A stretch of 64,000 nt of DNA from Neonectria sp. B-13 (taxonomy: Eukaryota > Ascomycota > Sordariomycetes > Hypocreales > Nectriaceae), in NCBI GenBank assembly GCA_002682825.1, contig NOKP01000038.1, positions 124,001 to 188,000 of the forward strand, in the 5' to 3' direction. The translations under genes were made by a program, and so were the position numbers. Of this stretch, positions 1 to 11,947 are shown in pieces. The notes under the pieces were generated by a model, which saw only the letters and a list, made by a program, of their open reading frames with translations, did no database searches and was not told the DNA's origin. Numbering within the stretch: position 1 is the stretch's first letter; the number at the start of each line of letters is the position of its first letter.

Positions 1-672
1 ACGTAGTTATCCTGAAACGTATCACAACCTTCCACTGCTGCCATTTCGCACCAACACTAGAATGGCGCTTTACCACGCCCGGTAAAGGGATGAGATGTAC
101 CATAAAAACAGCACAGAGAGAAGCGTTGAGGGGCCGAATTGCTGGTGTCTTGGCCCGATTGCCGTGCCATAATAGCTTGATACTGGTTTGGTGGAAGGAT
201 TTTAATGACATGAAATCTTTTTGCATCCTTTCCGCGTTCGGTATCCCTTATCTAGCAATGGGAGTAGGTTGCATAGTTTGAGACCGATGAACAAAGCTTC
301 ACTTGCATCTTGTAACAAGGCAAGCGACTGTTCCCAGGAAAAACAACACAAGCAAGGCATCAGTGAGTGTGTCGAGGCTAGCCTGCCTCAGCTGGGGAAG
401 GTTGCAGCGACCTGCCATTCTCAGGTAAGATCCGCCAATATCAGTACATACATTAGCAATCAAGCGGATGAACCCACTAGTCTACGTGGTGTTAGGGGTT
501 TGCGGGGGACCGAAGCCCAGGCCTCTCTACATTAGCACAGGGTCGCACTTTTAGTCGGCATTTCTGGACGGCATTTCAATTCGGCAGTTTTGTCCCCGTA
601 AATATGGGTCAACATCCCATGCTTTTCATTGTGTGTCGCCAAGGTTATGCTCCAAACAGGCAGGTCGACGCA
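1..672. other. Region upstream of TF1
   Basis: Open frames on + (90-281, 221-535) show no recognisable family and no supporting introns. I see no convincing gene. The last ~100 bases would hold the TF1 promoter and leader. Confidence 0.5.
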
Positions 673-2291
673 ATGAGTCGCTCGCACAATGGCTGCTGGA
701 CCTGTAAGTCAATGCGTCGTAAGTGCGATAACACGCGCCCTGCCTGTCGCAACTGTCAACGCCGCGGGCTTCCGTGTCAGGGCTACGAGATTCGGCTGCG
801 ATGGGGCAATGGGATTGCTTCGCGAGGTCGATTCACCGGTGCAGAGAGACCGACAGCAGACTCCATTCCCCAACGGCCAAAGGGAAGAAGAAGAGAAGTA
901 GAACGCCTGACACACGTCTCTGGTCAGCTAGAGCAACGCCACACTCCCGGCTCCCTGGAGAAATCACCAAGGCCCCCTTTGACGGGAGACGAGTCGGATG
1001 AGATTCTTTTCGAACAATGTAGGGGGACCAAACAAGAAACGTCTCGGCTCGTCGTCACTTTTAATCCAGAGTGCTGACAGTGCTGGCCAGTTCTCGATTC
1101 AGGTGTCAATCTTCTGCATGCCACTACCGTCAACAATACCCATCTCCTACTTCCATCGCGTCTTCCAGAGCTTTGCAAACAGTCAGAGTCCCTGCTCGAC
1201 GTATGTCTGGCGTTCCAGGCCTCCAGAGAGGAAGCTACGAGACCGCGATTCTTCAACTATTTTGACGCGGCCCTCAGCAAGTTCCGCCTCGAGTTGGATC
1301 GCGCCGCTTTCTATCTCGATGACTCCACTCTAACTGCCGGGCTGCTTCTGTGCAGCATTGGGGTCAGTACTCCATGAAATCCACGACATGGATATCACAC
1401 CCCGCGAAAGTCTTCTGACGCTGAGATCCTTGTACCCAGATCATGCACTGTCTGCCGTGGTCGTTGCACCTACGTGGAATGCATCAAGCCCTCAACCTAG
1501 ACGTGCACCCTAGCGGGCCCGACCCATATCCACTAACCGCATTCCGAGGGCACCTAATTGAAGTCATGGGTCTCATGGATTTACCAACCCATTCCATTGG
1601 GCGCCAAAATCCTCATATCGGCATCTGGCGACAGTATTGCTGTGTCGATCGTTGTGCAGGCTCCGCTGATCGAAGTCAAGTGGAGCTCGTCAGCGGACTC
1701 CCCCGTTCTCTGATCGACATCTATGCTTCTGTTGGGAACGGCATCAGCGAACCGGACTTCTGGAACTGGACCGGTGCGCAGGGGAGTTTTGTCCAATGCC
1801 AGTTATGGGAAGCGTCCCGCTTGGCAGGGATGCTGAGTGTGCGAAGGTTTCATTCTCACCCGTCAACCATCCCCAGTGCGAGCCCGAGCATTGCCTCCAG
1901 GCCGTCTCCTGCCGCTGCGAATGAGGTTCCAAGCGGTCCACAACAAGGACTCCGTCTGCCAACCTCCATTATTCTCGTCTCTCGTATCCTCAGCAGCGTG
2001 GACGCAATTCGCAGAGCATGCTCAGATCCGCAAGAGAGGGACACGTTGGTGATGAATGCTACCCGCCACCCGATATTTGTGGCAGGCATGGAAGTTAAAG
2101 CCATGAACGCAAGGCCAGAATGGAAAGAGATGATCAGGATGTTTTTGTCTCCAGTGTGCCAAAAGAACAAACTCTGTATGTCAAGCCGAGTTCTGTTGGA
2201 GCTACTAGAAGAATTATGGGAACGCAACGATGAAACCGTAGACGTTGAGGAGCTCGCCCGGGTGCGAGGAGTGGAATTGAATCTCTTGTGA
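673..2291 (+). CDS. Zn(II)2Cys6 fungal transcription factor TF1
   Basis: Predicted nuclear DNA-binding regulator of 485 aa. The N-terminus carries a binuclear zinc cluster, C-x2-C-x6-C-x6-C-x2-C-x6-C, beginning CWTCKSMRRKC. Three exons are inferred: 673-1018, 1103-1362 and 1440-2291. Intron 1 (84 nt, GTAGGG...TCAG with a GCTGAC branch site) removes an in-frame TGA at 1075. Intron 2 (77 nt, GTCAGT...CCAG) is in phase 0. The last exon reads HLIEVMGLMDLP and then IWRQYC, patterns usual in the C-terminal part of this regulator family. I chose the ATG at 673, just before the cluster; an upstream in-frame ATG lies at 604. The gene runs in the same direction as the carboxylesterase 460 bp downstream, which may be a target. 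The family call is firm; targets are unknown. Confidence 0.85.
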
Positions 2292-2754
2292 TGTTTCGAA
2301 CGATAGACTCATAGGAAGCAAACGTTTTCACTTGTCGATAGAACCCTCAACTATGACGACAAGTCTTTGATTGTACAGAATGTACCAGTAATAATACCCA
2401 AGACTATTCCGATGCTTCGGGTGTGTCAAGCTGCCTAATGCGGAAACAAAAAAAAAAAAGGGTCCCGGCAGCCGGCTGAGAATCCCGGGGACGGGGCGAA
2501 GGAAACCGGGCAACATGCAGGCTTAACCAGAATGGCAGTTCGACCCCGGACGAAAGCAAGAGTCGAGCTGCTAAATCTGGAATCGTACAAGTCATGCCAG
2601 ATGAGTCGTCTAGGAAAGTTATGGGCTGTGTGGTTCCGTGTGACTGCGTACGAAAGCGATATATAAGGCGGCTGTACTTCATTCACCCACGGTTTGCGTC
2701 AAGCTCAGTTCAACGAACTATGCAACAGACAACACAACGGGATACTCCTTCATC
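2292..2754. promoter_or_regulatory. TF1-carboxylesterase intergenic region with TATA box
   Basis: No gene seen. A 12-base A run lies at about 2448-2459. A TATA-like box, ATATAAGG, lies at 2661-2668, about 90 bp before the esterase ATG at 2755. The mirror TATA is at 56605-56612. Confidence 0.6.
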
Positions 2755-4528
2755 ATGTCTTTTCAAACCCCCGAATCAAAGTGTTCTACCCATGTCCAGG
2801 GCCTCGGCAAGCTGGAAGGTTTCCAGTATGCCAACGGAGTACAACAATACTGTGGTATCCCATATGCCAAACTATCCAAGCGATGGACACGATCGGCGCT
2901 GAACGTCTCGTGGGAGAATGACTACCACGACGGAACAAGACTTGGGTAAGACGACTTGTTTTCCACATGCATACCCTTGCTTGCGCCCGCTGACGCTAAT
3001 TACTAGCAACGACTGCCCGCGCCCGACCATCCAGGCGAGTCCTCCCGCCGCTCGGCTCCCACCCAGCCAAGGAGAAGGCAAATTCTCGCAGTTCATCTAT
3101 GAGAATGTGAACAAAGGCCTCGAATCAATCGACCATTTCCCAGTTCCTCCCGAGATGGATGAACTCTCTGGCCTTATTCTAAATATTGTTCTTCCTTGTG
3201 CGCCTGGGTCCAGCAAGTTCCCGGTGTTCGTGTGGGTTCACGGCGGCTCACTCTTGTTCGGGAGCTCAAGCGAACCCATTTTCGACGGAGTCAACTTGGT
3301 CTCCCACAGCGTCGCCGTTGGTCATCCTATCGTGTTTGTGTCCTTCAACTATCGTGTTGGATTAGGCGGCTTCCTCGCAAGCGAGGCCATCCAACAAGAA
3401 CTCAGCCGGGACGGCCATCAAGGATGTGGTAATTTCGGCTTCACGGACCAACAAGTAGCCTTCGAGTGGGTTCAGAGGTTTATCTCAGGCCTCGGAGGCG
3501 ATCCGGACCAAGTCACTGCGGTTGGGGAGTCCGCTGGGGGTATTTCTATTGGCAATCAACTGCTCGCGGCCAATCCGCCGCGATTTCAACGAGGAATTTG
3601 CATGTCTGGCTTGGCGATAACGCTCCCACCATGGACAATGGATAAACACGAAGAACTATTCCAGGCAGTTTGTCGCCATTTTCAAATCGACCCTTCACAG
3701 CCGGATGTATTAGAACGCCTCCGACAACTTCCGCAACGAGACCTCGCCGATGCTACACCGGCTATCCAAGGCGTACCGGCAGGATCAGGCAACCCTTGTA
3801 TTGATGGTTGGTTCTACGCGAAAGATCCTCTAGAAATCCCTAAAGCACCAGCGTGGTTGGAGGCTTTTATGCTTGGAGACACCTACCACGAAGGAATCAT
3901 TTTCCGCACGAATCTGGTAGACGTCGATTATGCATTCCTTCACAACACCCTCTCGGAGCATATTGGGAACGAAGAAGAAACAACATTAATCCTTGAAGAG
4001 TACAGTATCCGGCAAGGCATGCCCCAGCAAACGTTTATTGAACGTGTCGAACACATGTGTGGAGATCCACTTTTCAAAATCCCCAATCTTGCCACTTCCT
4101 ACAAGTGGGATCATTTACAGGTGCAGGGCAAGATGTTCTTGTATCACTTTGATCAGCAATCTCGCATGCAAAATGCGTTGAGAGGCATGGCATACCATGC
4201 CTACGAACTACTGTACCTCTTTATGAACCTCTTCCACAAGCTAGAGGAAGATGAGAAAGTCATGGCCAAAGATTTCGCTTCCGCCTGGATTGACTTTACT
4301 TATGGTCGCGCGCCATGGAAGGCATCTAAAGGCGAGTGGAAAGTCTGGGGTCCAAGCAGCACCCAGCGCGTTGTGACTGAGAAAGAAGACGAGTCCCAAC
4401 GATCTTACGAGAGAATGAGACGCATGATAGCGATGGGAAACGGTCAGACATGGAAGAAGTGGCTCTTTGGAGTGGATGCTTTTGTGAACAAACGGATGAA
4501 CGTAGGGAAGTCAAGTGAGACTTTGTAG
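2755..4528 (+). CDS. Type B carboxylesterase / cholinesterase-like hydrolase
   Basis: An alpha/beta hydrolase of 570 aa, predicted to hydrolyse ester bonds; substrate unknown. Exons are 2755-2945 and 3007-4528, with one 61-nt intron (GTAAGA...CTAG). The oxyanion-hole motif HGGS is near residue 142. The nucleophile elbow GESAGG places the catalytic Ser at about 239. A likely acid is Glu ~359 in GDTYHEG, and the His is ~461 in AYHAYELLYLF, the usual arrangement of the family. No clear signal peptide is seen (the start is MSFQTPESK), which suggests a cytosolic enzyme. The first exon carries the IPYAK motif typical of the family's N-terminus. Length and catalytic residues look intact. It ends 87 bp before the convergent TF2 gene. 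Confidence 0.9.
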
Positions 4529-4614
4529 TGTTGATGAACGAAATGGGAGGGGTTACTACATGTCCAAGCTACTCTGTGAAACCTACCCAAGTATAGTCTC
4601 CAACTTTTTCTCAG

Positions 4615-6804
4615 TCAATGTCTTTGAGCAAGGAACTTTTCGTTTGCATAACCTTCGTTGTTTCCAGGTTCCGCCGCAAAGTCCATCCGTGACCAGACCT
4701 CTTCAAGAATTATAACAACGCGCCTGGCAGTGCGCAGGCGGATATAGGCGCAAGTCTTCCGAAGCCTTTCACGCACAAATTGCCTCCACTTTGAAACGGT
4801 CTGGTTTAGTCTGCTCTGCACAGGAATCATTTGGCGACGATTGCTGTTGGTCATGTTGCCCAACGCACCGCCAGCAATCATGAAAACAAGGCTCTGTGTT
4901 GTAATAGTGCGCGAGCTGTCTGGTATGGTTACAAGGATGGCCAAGATGTCGAAGCTAAGACCCAGAACAAGGTGACTGTTTGTCTATCCCGTCACAATCG
5001 AGATATACGGGTGAATCCATCTCCATCCGGGTCTCCGCAAGTTCTGGAAAGGCGCGGTAAAGTTCGATAAGAGAAGCGAGTCGGTAACAGCGGGCGATTT
5101 TTATGGAAATGAGAGGGCGGGGCGCAGAAGTCACCAGTATCGTCCACAAGACAGAGAAACGGAGGTCCGTTACTTACAATGACTTGTTCCAACATGCGAG
5201 CCTCTTCGAGTAGCTCGAGATGCCACGTTCTTCGGAAGGCAGAGCCACCTTGGTAAAGCCCTAGGTTTCGTAAAAGCCTCTTCTTCCTGATAATTGTGCC
5301 TACCCTGGCCAGGCGGATTAAGATTGACGTGCCCACGCCAGTCCAGGGACAAACGTGTGTGAAGGACGGCAGAGCCGAATCGAGAAATGTATCGAGATAG
5401 GACAGCACCTCGGTCTCTTGATCAACCAAGAAGGAGACCATAGCTTCCCAGTAAACCATCGAGAAAACTAGGAAGCACTGACTCTGAGTCATGGATAGTG
5501 GCTTATGAAGTGGGCTGAGAGCATTCACCGCCATCCACGCTTTGAACAGCTGCCGGGACCCATGGACGTGTAATAGCCCGAGTGAGGAAGGGTCATGCCA
5601 GCTCTAGGAAACAGGCGTTGGTGGTTTGAAAGCAGACTAGTTTGCTGCTGAGATGGCCTACAGAAGTCATCCCGAGAAGAATGACGCCTAACAGTACGTC
5701 GTCCTTGATGAAGAAGCCAGTTGGGGGCCCAATGGAGGGCAACTCGGCTCCTTCTATACCGGGCCTGGTTAGCGTTTTGGAATCGATAATGGCGAGCTCG
5801 CTTGACAGTTGTGAGATTGCCTCGGTCTGAAAGGCTACGGGGATAGCAAGCGTGTCTCCTTGGCCCTGGTAGAAATTTGCCGCAGTCATGCTCATCACAC
5901 AGCTAAATATAAGAGGTGAAGAACGCATCATCCTTGAGACGTCGGATCGAAACGGATTGAGCAGCGAGTCGAACGATGAGCTGATTTGGCATACTACCGA
6001 CAAGTAGTGATTGATTAGTAGCGACGATTGCTCAGCGGGGACAAAGAGGGATAGATTGGTATCACGGCTCTTGCTGAACAATACATCCAAGTCGACTTTT
6101 TCTGTTCCGCCATCACCACGCGCAGGGTCCCGGTGCGAGTGTCCATCCACCGGAAGGACTGATGTGTTGAGGCAATCCAGTGGTAAACTTGCTTTGATCT
6201 TGGCGGAAAGAGCTTGAACTTGGTCGTTCAACTCGAGAGAACCGCCTGGCGGAGAAAAAGCCGGCATGGGAGGGGAGGGCGACGCCACTGAAGCCGGACA
6301 ATCATGAGTCACTAGATCTCGCGATGATGGGGTTTGGTGCTCATTTCGCTCATTTCTCCCCCGCCTGACTGGTGAAGTAAGCGTAGTGGTCCTTGACAGG
6401 TTTTGAGCTTCTTGGTCGAACCAAGCAGATACATGGCCCCAAGGGTCGCCCGGAGTGGCGGCGGATAGACGGGCGTTCCTTTCGTGTTTGGTCGACCATC
6501 TAAACGGCCGGCTGTAGCCAGGGCACTCGATCCCAGACTTGACGCAGCGTTGGCAGCTTGGCTGCGCTTCATCGCATTTCAGTTTCTTCGACACTAGTAA
6601 GCTCATACTGTTGACAACGAACCGAGAGGCGGAAGAGGCACAACTCACGCGACGTTTACAGGCGACGCAACCGCCTAAGTTGCAGGAGATGTTAGCCAAA
6701 GACGGGCTGAGTAAGACAGAAGTTGAGGGTTGATCTAGGATTGCCGCGTACTTACTCCTGGATTTCTCGGTCCTGCGAGAATGCTTAGCCGTCGGCTTCT
6801 CCAT
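4615..6804 (-). CDS. Zn(II)2Cys6 transcription factor TF2, C-terminal gene model unresolved
   Basis: Fungal regulator read on the minus strand. Exons inferred: 6804-6756, 6674-6649, 6585-5662 and 5603-5178, giving 475 aa in frame. The first two introns (81 and 63 nt) must be removed to join the zinc cluster: GCVACKRR joins KLKCDEAQPSC, giving perfect C-x2-C-x6-C-x6-C-x2-C-x6-C spacing. The third intron (58 nt, GTAGGC...CTAG) joins GMTS to SWHDPSS. After a GTAAGT donor at 5177, family-like sequence continues (LIELYRAFPEL, then DILAILVTIP, then RRVVIILEEVWSRMD). I find no AG acceptor that joins these pieces in frame; between the donor and the LIELYRAFPEL exon there is no AG at all. The C-terminal third is either spliced in a way I cannot see or broken. 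ATG 6804 is preferred to an upstream in-frame ATG at 6960. Confidence 0.72.
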
Positions 6805-7542
6805 AATCCCACGATTTGACTGCGCAGAGACGACTCTTGGTTTCAGACTTCGGAGTGCCCGGGCCGTGATCTGTGGAGATGACAGATGACGAGGAATGAA
6901 TTCAAGGTGCAGTGCGGGGGTGTCACTGGCAACTAGACCAAAACAAGGCTGTGTGTGCATTGATACGCAAACTCGTCACGTTATTGGCTGTACCTCCCTC
7001 TAAAGGGTAAGCTACAGGGTAGGCTAGCATCACTTGACAGTAGGTAGCCAAGGGGCTTACCAAAGTTGAGGACTCTGCTGCAGGTTACGCCAGGAGATGA
7101 TGGCTCCGGCCCTAACTCTCCCACTATTGTCTGATCGTAACATGTGATCTTTTTTTTTTTTGGTAATTTAATCAGGTAGTTGATGCACGATCCCGGGACG
7201 AACCATGACGCGCACCGAAAGTGGCCTAAAAGTCCGGGCGTCCGGTTCCCGCTTGTGTTGTGTTCGCGGACTCGTTTAGGTCTGCATTTGATGTCACATC
7301 AAGCGAGTGCAGCTTCTGCCTTCACGCTTACACTTCATTATGATTCGAAAGGTGTGCACCTGTTCAATACTTGTACAATAGTCCAACTGTCTTGTTGTCG
7401 TGCATTTTTGGATGGTATCGGATGTATTGCCCTATAGTAAGGTAATTGAGATCAATGAACCATAGAAGTCCCGTGAATCACTAAAATCCAATCCTGCTAC
7501 GCCAACCGTGACCATCATATACATCTAATCATGACAAGATTT
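6805..7542. other. Intergenic region between TF2 and permease 3' end
   Basis: No credible gene. It contains the TF2 promoter and a 12-base T run at about 7150-7161. A + strand open frame at 7180-7437 has no recognisable family. Confidence 0.5.
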
Positions 7543-9415
7543 TCATGACAGAGCAGCGCTGCTTTCCACAACACTCGTCTCAAACAACGGCCCCACGTAC
7601 CTCTTACTGGCTCTAAGCGGCCAGTAAAGTAGCCCATATAAGAGCGCGGCGCCCAAGACGACCGGTGCATAGTTCATGTTGGCTGCTGTGGTGGGTCGGA
7701 ACGGGGGGAGGAGCAGGAAAACGCAGGTGAAGCTCAAATAAATCACAGCAACAACGTTGACAACAAGTCCGGCTCTTCCTAGCCGCCATGGGCCCCATGT
7801 CAATAATTCTGGCGATGTGACCCGACGCCAGATGAGGAGGACGATGGGGAATAGGTAAGACAGTTGAAGGCTCACCACGGCCAAAGATAGAATGGCATTA
7901 AACGCTGTAGTGGAGCCGATGTTGATAAGTCCGAGAAGCATAAGCAGGACGGTTGTGATGAGGATTGCCACGGTCGGGATACTGCGTCTTCGATCGATCT
8001 TGGATATGAAACTGGAAAAAGGTAAACCTAAAGGTTTATTCCGACAGTTAGCCTCGTCAATGGCGCTACCAGATGGATCAAGACTCAAGAGTCGACGTCA
8101 TGCTCACCTTGATCTCTCGCAAACGCCCACATTACTCGAGCAGTGGAAGTGATCAGTGGTATAGTAGATAGAGCAGCCATGATTGTTATTGCAACGACCA
8201 TCGCAGTCGCTGCTGCCACGCTGCCAGTGAGATTGTAGAAGATTTGAATGATTGGGAACCCAGTGGGTGTGTTAAGTGCTGAGGCGACGTCCCCCATGCA
8301 GAACAGTAAGGTGATCAAAAATGCAAACCCGAGCATCCCGTTGATCAGCACGGAGCCAACCATCGCACGGGGAACGCCAGTCTCGGCGTTATGCATCTCT
8401 TCGCTGAGATGAGTAGCTCCATCATATCCGATAAGAACATAACAAGAACTCAGGAGTCCGATGCACCAAGCTACGCCATCGCTAGACCACCCCGAGTTAT
8501 TCTCAAAGGTCGTAAATACGAAGCTAGCCGAATGCTTTGTTGGTGATACGACAGCCATGACGACGAGAATAATGATGAAGAAGACAACATGAAGCACCAT
8601 GGTAACCTTCTCCACCAGGGGCAAGACTCGGTTGCAGAAGATACAGAAGGCTGCCGCGCACACCAAGACTGCCCAGTAGAGGAGGGTTCCATGCCACCTC
8701 TCAAATGTATACGTGTCGGGGTAGTTTAGGACCAGGAGGCCTTGGATCTGGGTTCCGGCGAGAAACGGCGCGCTTCCGGCGAGGGCGATCCATCCCAACA
8801 TGCTAAAGCGGTGGCGAAGTCAGCATTCTTTGTATTCTCTACTTACCCATACAGTCGTGAATTGTTCTTACGTGATGTACCCAGCGAACCAACTGCTCAC
8901 TGGGCCTCCTGATTTCGGGCTCAGGTTTGCGACAAAGTGATACTGTCCGCCTGCTGTGGGATGGCTGTACCATCACGTCTTGGTCAGAATAATATGAAAA
9001 CGACAGTGGTTTAAAGCCCTGTTACCTCGATGCCATCTCGGCGAGAGACATGGAAGAGCAAATTGATCCAACAAAGGCAACGATAATTCCGTAGATCAGG
9101 GCGACTGGACCCCCGCTGATTAATCCAGCTGCCATTGTACTGCTGATGGTCAATACTTTGTGACTGAAACACGGTCAAGAACCTGGACTGTTTTCACCTG
9201 CACAAGGCTTCCCAAGTGCACATCAAGGAAACACAGGTAGCCAGCATCGCCGTAAGCGAAAAGTTGCGCTGTTACTTGTTGAGCTTGAGGATGCCTTGTA
9301 ACAGGTAGTAAGATCGAAATACCTTGACTTCCTGCACGTAGCCCAGACGGGCCAGGTGCTCCTCATCTCCGCTGGCCGGCATAGCTTTCTTCTCGAGGAC
9401 CGCTTGTTCAGCCAT
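7543..9415 (-). CDS. APC-family amino-acid permease
   Basis: Plasma-membrane amino-acid or amine transporter of the APC superfamily (GABA/choline permease type), 517 aa. Six exons are inferred on the minus strand, with introns at 9322-9269, 9197-9143, 9025-8965, 8871-8803 and 8107-8028; all have GT...AG ends and all phases close. Family signatures include the N-terminal DEEHLARLGYVQE, then SMSLAEMAS, TAGGQYHFVA and GYDGATHLSEE, followed by FARDQG before the fifth intron. About a dozen hydrophobic segments are spread through the protein. Length is normal and I see no stop or frameshift. Exact substrate cannot be read. Four GATA motifs upstream suggest nitrogen control. Confidence 0.9.
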
Positions 9416-11125
9416 GGTAAACCAACTGCGAAAAGTGATTGAGGTGTAAAGGGTTTGGACGAAAAAAGGCAATAATCATATCATGGAGTGAACACGGTGG
9501 TGTGTGCTCTCGACGGGGACTGTGGGAGATTGATCAGTGCCTAGTAATCATTCCCTTGGCCGGATATATACCACACATTTGGCGACGGCACTTGCCTCCA
9601 AGCCCTGGGATCAGGAGCACGGCTGCGATGGCCATTGCGCTTAGGCACTGATAAGGAGGGCTAGGCGTGACCTCTGGCACTTTGTCCGCGCTACACCGTA
9701 AAAGGATGAAAAGTGCGAGGTGCGGCTGGGGGTTAGTTTGCGCTTGAGCTTATCTGTCTAGTGGAGGCGTTGATAAAGCGCCCCTGTTATCTTCATACGT
9801 ATCATCACATCGGAACCAACGGGTCTCCACACGGCCAATGCACCCCGCATTCACGATAGCGTGGGAGATTTGGATGTGGATGCTTCGTGGGGAGCGTCAC
9901 GACTGGTCACTGAACCGCGTCTGAGACACTTCTGATTTCCAAGCAGGATAACTTGGTTCCTCACTCCATGTCTCGGGAAGAGGCCTGTCACTTCCGCACC
10001 TCTTCACGATGTCCACGACACCGTCGTCGGTATCGTCGGTCATCAACGGCATGTGTGTTCCTCCAGTTACCTGATAATCATTGGCTGTTTCCTAACCTTT
10101 GGTCAAACAGCAACGCATTTAGCTTTAGCCTTCTCCGCACTCCAGACGCCCCTAAACAGAGATCTGGCCCCGTCCCCCGTCAACCATGGGTCAACCAAGG
10201 GACAAGGTAACCGCCGGTCTACAGAAAAGCCGACCGCGTAATCAGTGAATCAGTGCCGACATCCGTGGAAATTAGGGTGTCGGAATTTCGGAACATGACC
10301 ATTGTCAGGACTTCTCAGCTTCGGAAATTTCCACTGTTGGTCGTCCCCCCTTTTCGGGCTCATGTCAGGGTCGTCGGAGACTCAACCTTGACCAACAACC
10401 TAGCAACATGACAGTATCTTGACGCTTACCCAAGAGTTGACGCAGTCTGATTTCTGTCACATTACTCGACCTACATTACCGCAGGTAGCGGATGGAAAAT
10501 GACACACGGCATAGTTTGCTGTACGCTGGTCACCTTGCAACCACTTAAACTTCACCTGGAACTGGTTGAGCCCGCGATCAATCGTGCAGTCATGTCAGCC
10601 TGTTGACTACGGCAATACGTGTAACGGTAACGGTCGCATCTGGCGGAACCTCATGACTGTGGGAATAGGAGAAGAATGATGGAACACAGTGTCAATCACG
10701 ATTAATAACGAGTCACCGACGGGTGTTGATCACGCTACTCCTACAAGCTGAGAGACCAAGCGCAACAAATTGCAGGGAGGCGACACAAGGGACAACTCCC
10801 CTAAGGCAACAATCACAACCCCTAATGGGATTGCAAGCGAGGTTCTATTGACTAAGTAGGATAAAACTCAAGCACCCGTGAGAGACAAAATCATCAACAT
10901 AGCCTTGAGCTTGGAGCAATCATTTCGTTCTTAAAAGCGGTAACGATGACGCCGGCTATATGCGCTCACCATCGTGCTGCCCGTGCAATTGATCAAAGAA
11001 CAAGTACACCGTCAACCCAGTACCAATCAAAGTATCTCCTAGTTCAGCGCCCCTGCTGAGGAATTTCCGCTTAGGACAAGAACCGTTCTAGATAGGCCAG
11101 AAGGGTAAAAGTCAACCAATGGCCT
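9416..11125. other. Long intergenic region, permease promoter to MoaF-like 3' end
   Basis: About 1.7 kb without a convincing gene; open frames at 9953-10241 carry no recognisable family. It holds the permease promoter and an inverted repeat, GTGGAAATT (10265-10273) with AATTTCCAC (10326-10334), enclosing CGGAATTTCG. Nothing else stands out. Confidence 0.5.
9563..9792 (-). promoter_or_regulatory. Permease promoter: TATA box and four GATA motifs
   Basis: A TATA-like element lies at 9564-9571, about 150 bp before the ATG. Four WGATAR motifs follow upstream: TGATAAG at 9649-9655, CTTATCT (reverse AGATAAG) at 9749-9755, TGATAAA at 9771-9777 and TTATCT at about 9787-9792. In ascomycetes such clusters are bound by AreA/NIT2-type GATA factors that activate nitrogen-source genes. 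Binding here is inferred. The mirror copy is 49480-49709. Confidence 0.5.
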
Positions 11126-11947
11126 TCATCTGCGCACTGGCTTGGCGAGAACCTCAGCAGCGTTTGTTTCCGCAAGAACAGTGGCATATGAGCCAAACAC
11201 CACGTGAACAGCCTGTTGCGGCTTTGGGTCCCAGCAAAAGAAACGGCCAGTGGATCGCATGTGCTTCAAGTCGACAACCACGATTGACTCCACAGGCATA
11301 ATCGTCTCAGTCCAGAACAGCAGATACAGCTGATCTTGCAACTTCAACATCTTGCATGGTTCCGCGTCTGCCAAGCCCTTTTCGGTGCCGCTGAGACAGT
11401 GCCAGAGAAAGGTGCCCCTATTCAGGTAGATATGCTCGTAAGCATCTCGAGGAGTGTAGCGATATAAGACGTGTTTCCCGATCAGATCTTCAGTGGGTTG
11501 AAAGGGCTCGACAGCACCACGCCTATCCCTCTCGGCGTTAAGGAACTTGGTCCATGTTCTGCGCTCTCCGCTTTCTTCGCTGAAACCAGAGATACCGACA
11601 ATAGCTTGACCAGTGGTTGTGTCAAGAATCAAGCTGACTTGTTCCTTATAGTCAGGCTTATAGAAATCCACCAAAAATACGTTCAGCCGTACTTCGAAGG
11701 CTCGGTATTGAGCATTCCCAGTCAGCCCTGCTTGCTCTGAACCATCTAGGATTTTCCAGACCAGTGTATCTGCATCGATAAATTTGTGGGAGATCGTAAG
11801 ACCATTGTCGAAGGAGTGTTGGAAGGTTTTGCCTTGTAGTTCGAAGCTCTGAGGCATGAGGTGTTCACTGTACCCATCGGCCAACTCCCCGAGGGTAGGC
11901 CAATCTGATATGGGGACGAAACCAGGCGTCTCAGTAGATGTAGACAT
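11126..11947 (-). CDS. MoaF-like protein (MoaF N- and C-terminal domains)
   Basis: A single-exon gene of 273 aa. The sequence resembles the MoaF family, once named for molybdenum-cofactor biosynthesis. In fungi the family occurs in metabolic clusters and its members are predicted calycin-like barrels. A first half (about residues 15-130) with QGKTFQHSFDNGLTISHKF is followed by a second half with HVLYRYTPRDAYEHIYLN and a FLWHCL motif. I chose ATG 11947 (MSTSTETPGFVP); an in-frame ATG nine codons upstream also exists. A minus-strand TATA-like element lies near 12107-12112. Intact and well spaced. A role beside an esterase, a permease and two regulators is plausible, but the reaction is unknown. 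Confidence 0.7.
   Translation of the reverse strand: MSTSTETPGFVPISDWPTLGELADGYSEHLMPQSFELQGKTFQHSFDNGLTISHKFIDADTLVWKILDGSEQAGLTGNAQYRAFEVRLNVFLVDFYKPDYKEQVSLILDTTTGQAIVGISGFSEESGERRTWTKFLNAERDRRGAVEPFQPTEDLIGKHVLYRYTPRDAYEHIYLNRGTFLWHCLSGTEKGLADAEPCKMLKLQDQLYLLFWTETIMPVESIVVVDLKHMRSTGRFFCWDPKPQQAVHVVFGSYATVLAETNAAEVLAKPVRR

Noticed and set aside
9953..10241. Overlapping open frames in the permease-MoaF interval
   Set aside because: Low-complexity Ser/Pro/Arg reading with no family pattern.
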